Assembly: GCA_943787535.1 (NCBI GenBank)
Contig: CALSMU010000011.1
Coordinates: 310,001 to 374,000 of the forward strand
Direction: 5' to 3'
From: an uncultured Flavobacteriales bacterium
GTDB taxonomy: Bacteria; Bacteroidota; Bacteroidia; Flavobacteriales_D; Parvicellaceae
Length of the DNA stretch: 64,000 nucleotides
The position numbers were made by a program, and so were the translations under genes. The notes below the pieces were generated by a model. That model was not told where the DNA came from. It made no database searches and saw nothing but the letters and a program-made list of their open reading frames with translations. This document shows, in pieces, positions 61,955 through 64,000 of the stretch. Within the stretch, counting starts at the first letter, position 1, and each line of letters begins with the position of its first letter.

Positions 61955-64000
61955 CTATTTCTTTTTTTCAAAAGAAGGCATCAAGCCTACAAGCCGCCCA
62001 AATAAATCCAATGTCTTTTTAAACGTGTCCATGTAGAGCGTCACAATTAAGAAAATGGTCATACACCATATTACCACAATATTAGCAGAAAATGTATCAA
62101 AGTAGACTCCAAAAAGCTTTTTCTTTGGTGCATAAAAATGTGCTTTTAAATAATCGTAATCGTAGGGCTCTAAATAAATAGGATATGACTTTTGGATCAC
62201 ATAATTATTATCCTCATCTGTAACCTCGAATGAATTCGCGTTGGTAACAAAATCTTCTAGAGCACTATTTTTATATTTATACATAAACTGATGAAAAGAT
62301 TCTTCTTTCAGTTTAGTCATAAATTTACGTAACTTCTTATGCTGTTTTTTGTCAATTATGTTTTCACCTTTGGCTTTGTCCAATAGAGCAATATATTCAG
62401 CGCTAGGCTTCATGAAAGTCTTTTCTAGGCTATCTTTTTTATCTTCAAAGGCCTTGTATCTTCTTTTGTAGCGCTCTTTCACAGTAGCTAGGTATTTTTT
62501 AATCTCACCATAAGCTTCCTCGTTAAATTTATTTAAGGTAAGATTACTTATAGTTCCGTCAGTCACCTTGATTTCTTTGGAGTGCCTATTTTCCTTTTCA
62601 ATTTCATTTTTTAGAATGTGAATACTTCTTTCCATTGAAGTTTTCTTCTCAGGATTCTTATTTTCAGAATTGACAAACCCGTTAATGTTCTCTAATTTTG
62701 CATCAAGGTTACTAACCCATTTATCTTTTTTCCAATTAGAAAATTTCATTTCTTGGTTGTACTCGTAGAAATTCTTTTCATATTCATTGTCCTTAAATTG
62801 GGTAACGGCTAGAGCTTCATAAGCCCATCTGGAAGCCATTACGTTACCTATCCATGGCACATGTGATTTGGAGGAAAATACAGGATTAAGTTTGTCAAAC
62901 GGAACTAATATCCCACTGAAAAGTAATTGAGGTATTATTAATATAGGTATTAAAATATATATGACTTTAACTGAATTGAATGTAGCGGATATATTAAGAC
63001 CTAATAAGTTGGCAAAACAAGAGACAGAAAAGAGTATCATCCAGTAGATAAACGTCATTCCTTCAATACCCAATACAGAATTACCGACTATAACGTAAAA
63101 GATTGATTGTATCGCCGAAATTAAAAACATAATAAAAATCTTAGAAAACAAGAAACTACCTTTACTTAGATTTAAAAATTTCTCTCTTTTCAGAATCTTT
63201 AAATTACCTATAATTTCCTCTGCGCTTGTTGTTAAGCCAATAAATAGCGATACAATTATTGAGATGAATAAAAACTGCGGTAAATTTTCGCTGGTATAAA
63301 AGGTGTACTCTTCATTGCCATCAGAAGTACTAAAGTATTTCATGAAGAACCCGAGGATTCCCGCTAAAGCAGGAGCTTCGAAAAGGGTTATGGCCATGTA
63401 TTGAGCGTTTGTCAATTTAGCTTTCACATCTCTAATGAAAAATATAGCAGCTTGTTTAATTTTCCCTGGAATCTTAAAGATGCTTTCAGGCATTTCTTCC
63501 GCATCTTCTATGTCAGATTGTTTGCTAGCAATAAGTTCAATGTAATGTTTGTTCCATTCTAAGGGAGAAACTTTTCTATGCGCAGTTAAATTACCATATT
63601 CATCTACTACTTTAGAATCAATTATATTAAATATTTGTTCTGGATTTACATTTCCACAAGAAACACATTCACTTTCTTCAGAATTTACATGTTGCACTAA
63701 TCGTTTGAAATAAATTACTGCATCAACAGGATTGCCGTTATAAATGGGATATCCACCTCTGTCTAAAATGATTAATTTATCAAACATTTTAAATATGTCC
63801 GATGATGGCTGGTGTATTACAACAAAAATTAATTTTCCTTTTAGTGATAGTTCTTTTAAAAGATCCATTATGTTTTCAGAGTCTCTAGAAGATAATCCTG
63901 AAGTGGGCTCATCAACGAACATTATGGATGGCTCTCTAATGAGTTCTAAGGCAATGTTTAATCTTTTTCTTTGTCCCCCACTGATAGTCTTTTCAAGCGG
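61955..64000 (-). CDS. ABCG-type ABC transporter (5' end outside window)
   Basis: About 681 residues of a fused ATPase-permease are visible. The frame runs from the window end at 64000, so the Walker A part is missing. The signature I-S-G-G-Q-R-K-R-L, Walker B I-M-F-V-D-E-P-T-S-G-L and the H-loop V-I-H-Q-P-S are intact. A C-V-S-C pair follows. The ABC-2-type membrane part has about five helices (near residues 220-385). A charged segment of about 220 residues (about 390-620) then precedes the last helix. The fused layout resembles eukaryotic ABCG half-transporters and proteins found in Bacteroidota. The substrate is unknown. Confidence 0.85.
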   Translation of the reverse strand, partial: PLEKTISGGQRKRLNIALELIREPSIMFVDEPTSGLSSRDSENIMDLLKELSLKGKLIFVVIHQPSSDIFKMFDKLIILDRGGYPIYNGNPVDAVIYFKRLVQHVNSEESECVSCGNVNPEQIFNIIDSKVVDEYGNLTAHRKVSPLEWNKHYIELIASKQSDIEDAEEMPESIFKIPGKIKQAAIFFIRDVKAKLTNAQYMAITLFEAPALAGILGFFMKYFSTSDGNEEYTFYTSENLPQFLFISIIVSLFIGLTTSAEEIIGNLKILKREKFLNLSKGSFLFSKIFIMFLISAIQSIFYVIVGNSVLGIEGMTFIYWMILFSVSCFANLLGLNISATFNSVKVIYILIPILIIPQLLFSGILVPFDKLNPVFSSKSHVPWIGNVMASRWAYEALAVTQFKDNEYEKNFYEYNQEMKFSNWKKDKWVSNLDAKLENINGFVNSENKNPEKKTSMERSIHILKNEIEKENRHSKEIKVTDGTISNLTLNKFNEEAYGEIKKYLATVKERYKRRYKAFEDKKDSLEKTFMKPSAEYIALLDKAKGENIIDKKQHKKLRKFMTKLKEESFHQFMYKYKNSALEDFVTNANSFEVTDEDNNYVIQKSYPIYLEPYDYDYLKAHFYAPKKKLFGVYFDTFSANIVVIWCMTIFLIVTLYMDTFKKTLDLFGRLVGLMPSFEKKK

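Overview
The window is AT-rich chromosomal DNA from a member of the Bacteroidota, most likely a Flavobacteriales-type, probably aquatic, bacterium. The evidence is three secreted proteins with C-terminal type IX secretion (T9SS) sorting domains, and many families that are largely restricted to the phylum (DUF5723, DUF4412, DUF5686, DUF6913, CCC-motif membrane protein, SiaB/SiaC-like pair). Promoter-like TAnnTTTG boxes replace the usual -10/-35 pattern. No rRNA, tRNA, CRISPR array, insertion sequence or prophage is visible. The window is mostly housekeeping genes with a few accessory modules.

Layout. 0-2.5 kb: end of a MOSC protein, then hutG-hutF for the last two steps of histidine degradation. 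2.5-9.1 kb: an orphan MoxR ATPase, then a probable five-gene operon (DUF5723 outer-membrane protein, SiaB-like kinase, SiaC-like phosphoprotein, 7TM-sensor PP2C phosphatase, membrane acyltransferase). This operon is the most system-like unit here. 9.1-15.5 kb (minus strand): ftsK-lolA, two DUF4412-type exported proteins, and a glycosyltransferase-thioesterase pair. 15.6-21.2 kb: a very large thioester alpha-2-macroglobulin lipoprotein. 21.2-25.2 kb: peroxiredoxin and LD-carboxypeptidase, DUF4268, a NarL-type regulator, an orphan FeoA, a zinc-ribbon protein and aroQ. 25.3-30.1 kb: a decayed T9SS gene tail, a universal stress protein, the ettA-S4-DUF2007-cyclophilin operon and an alpha/beta hydrolase. 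30.2-36.1 kb: a DUF5686 outer-membrane protein and a large T9SS-secreted serine protease.

36.4-41.6 kb: pyrR-pyrB, a STAS protein, a small T9SS protein, ribonuclease Z, a cold-shock protein and a nitroreductase. 41.9-50.7 kb: penicillin acylase, prmC, ligA, DUF6913-aroK and pbpC. 50.8-56.3 kb: dnaK, which has a sigma-54-like promoter, then a LURP-one-like protein, two small membrane proteins and ComEC. 56.4-64 kb: envelope and secreted proteins (two lipoproteins, an M48-like protease, a DUF2490 beta-barrel, a choice-of-anchor-B T9SS protein) and the C-terminal part of an ABCG-like transporter that runs off the end.

The most interesting signals are: the SiaB-SiaC-PP2C partner-switch operon without a diguanylate cyclase; the sigma-54-type promoter with TGTCA/TGACA boxes before dnaK; several genes whose promoter-like box ends only 4-6 nt before the start codon (possible leaderless mRNAs); two genes whose start codon sits directly behind an intrinsic-terminator hairpin; and a nonsense-truncated T9SS sorting-domain relic. 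All family calls were made by reading motifs; no database search was run.
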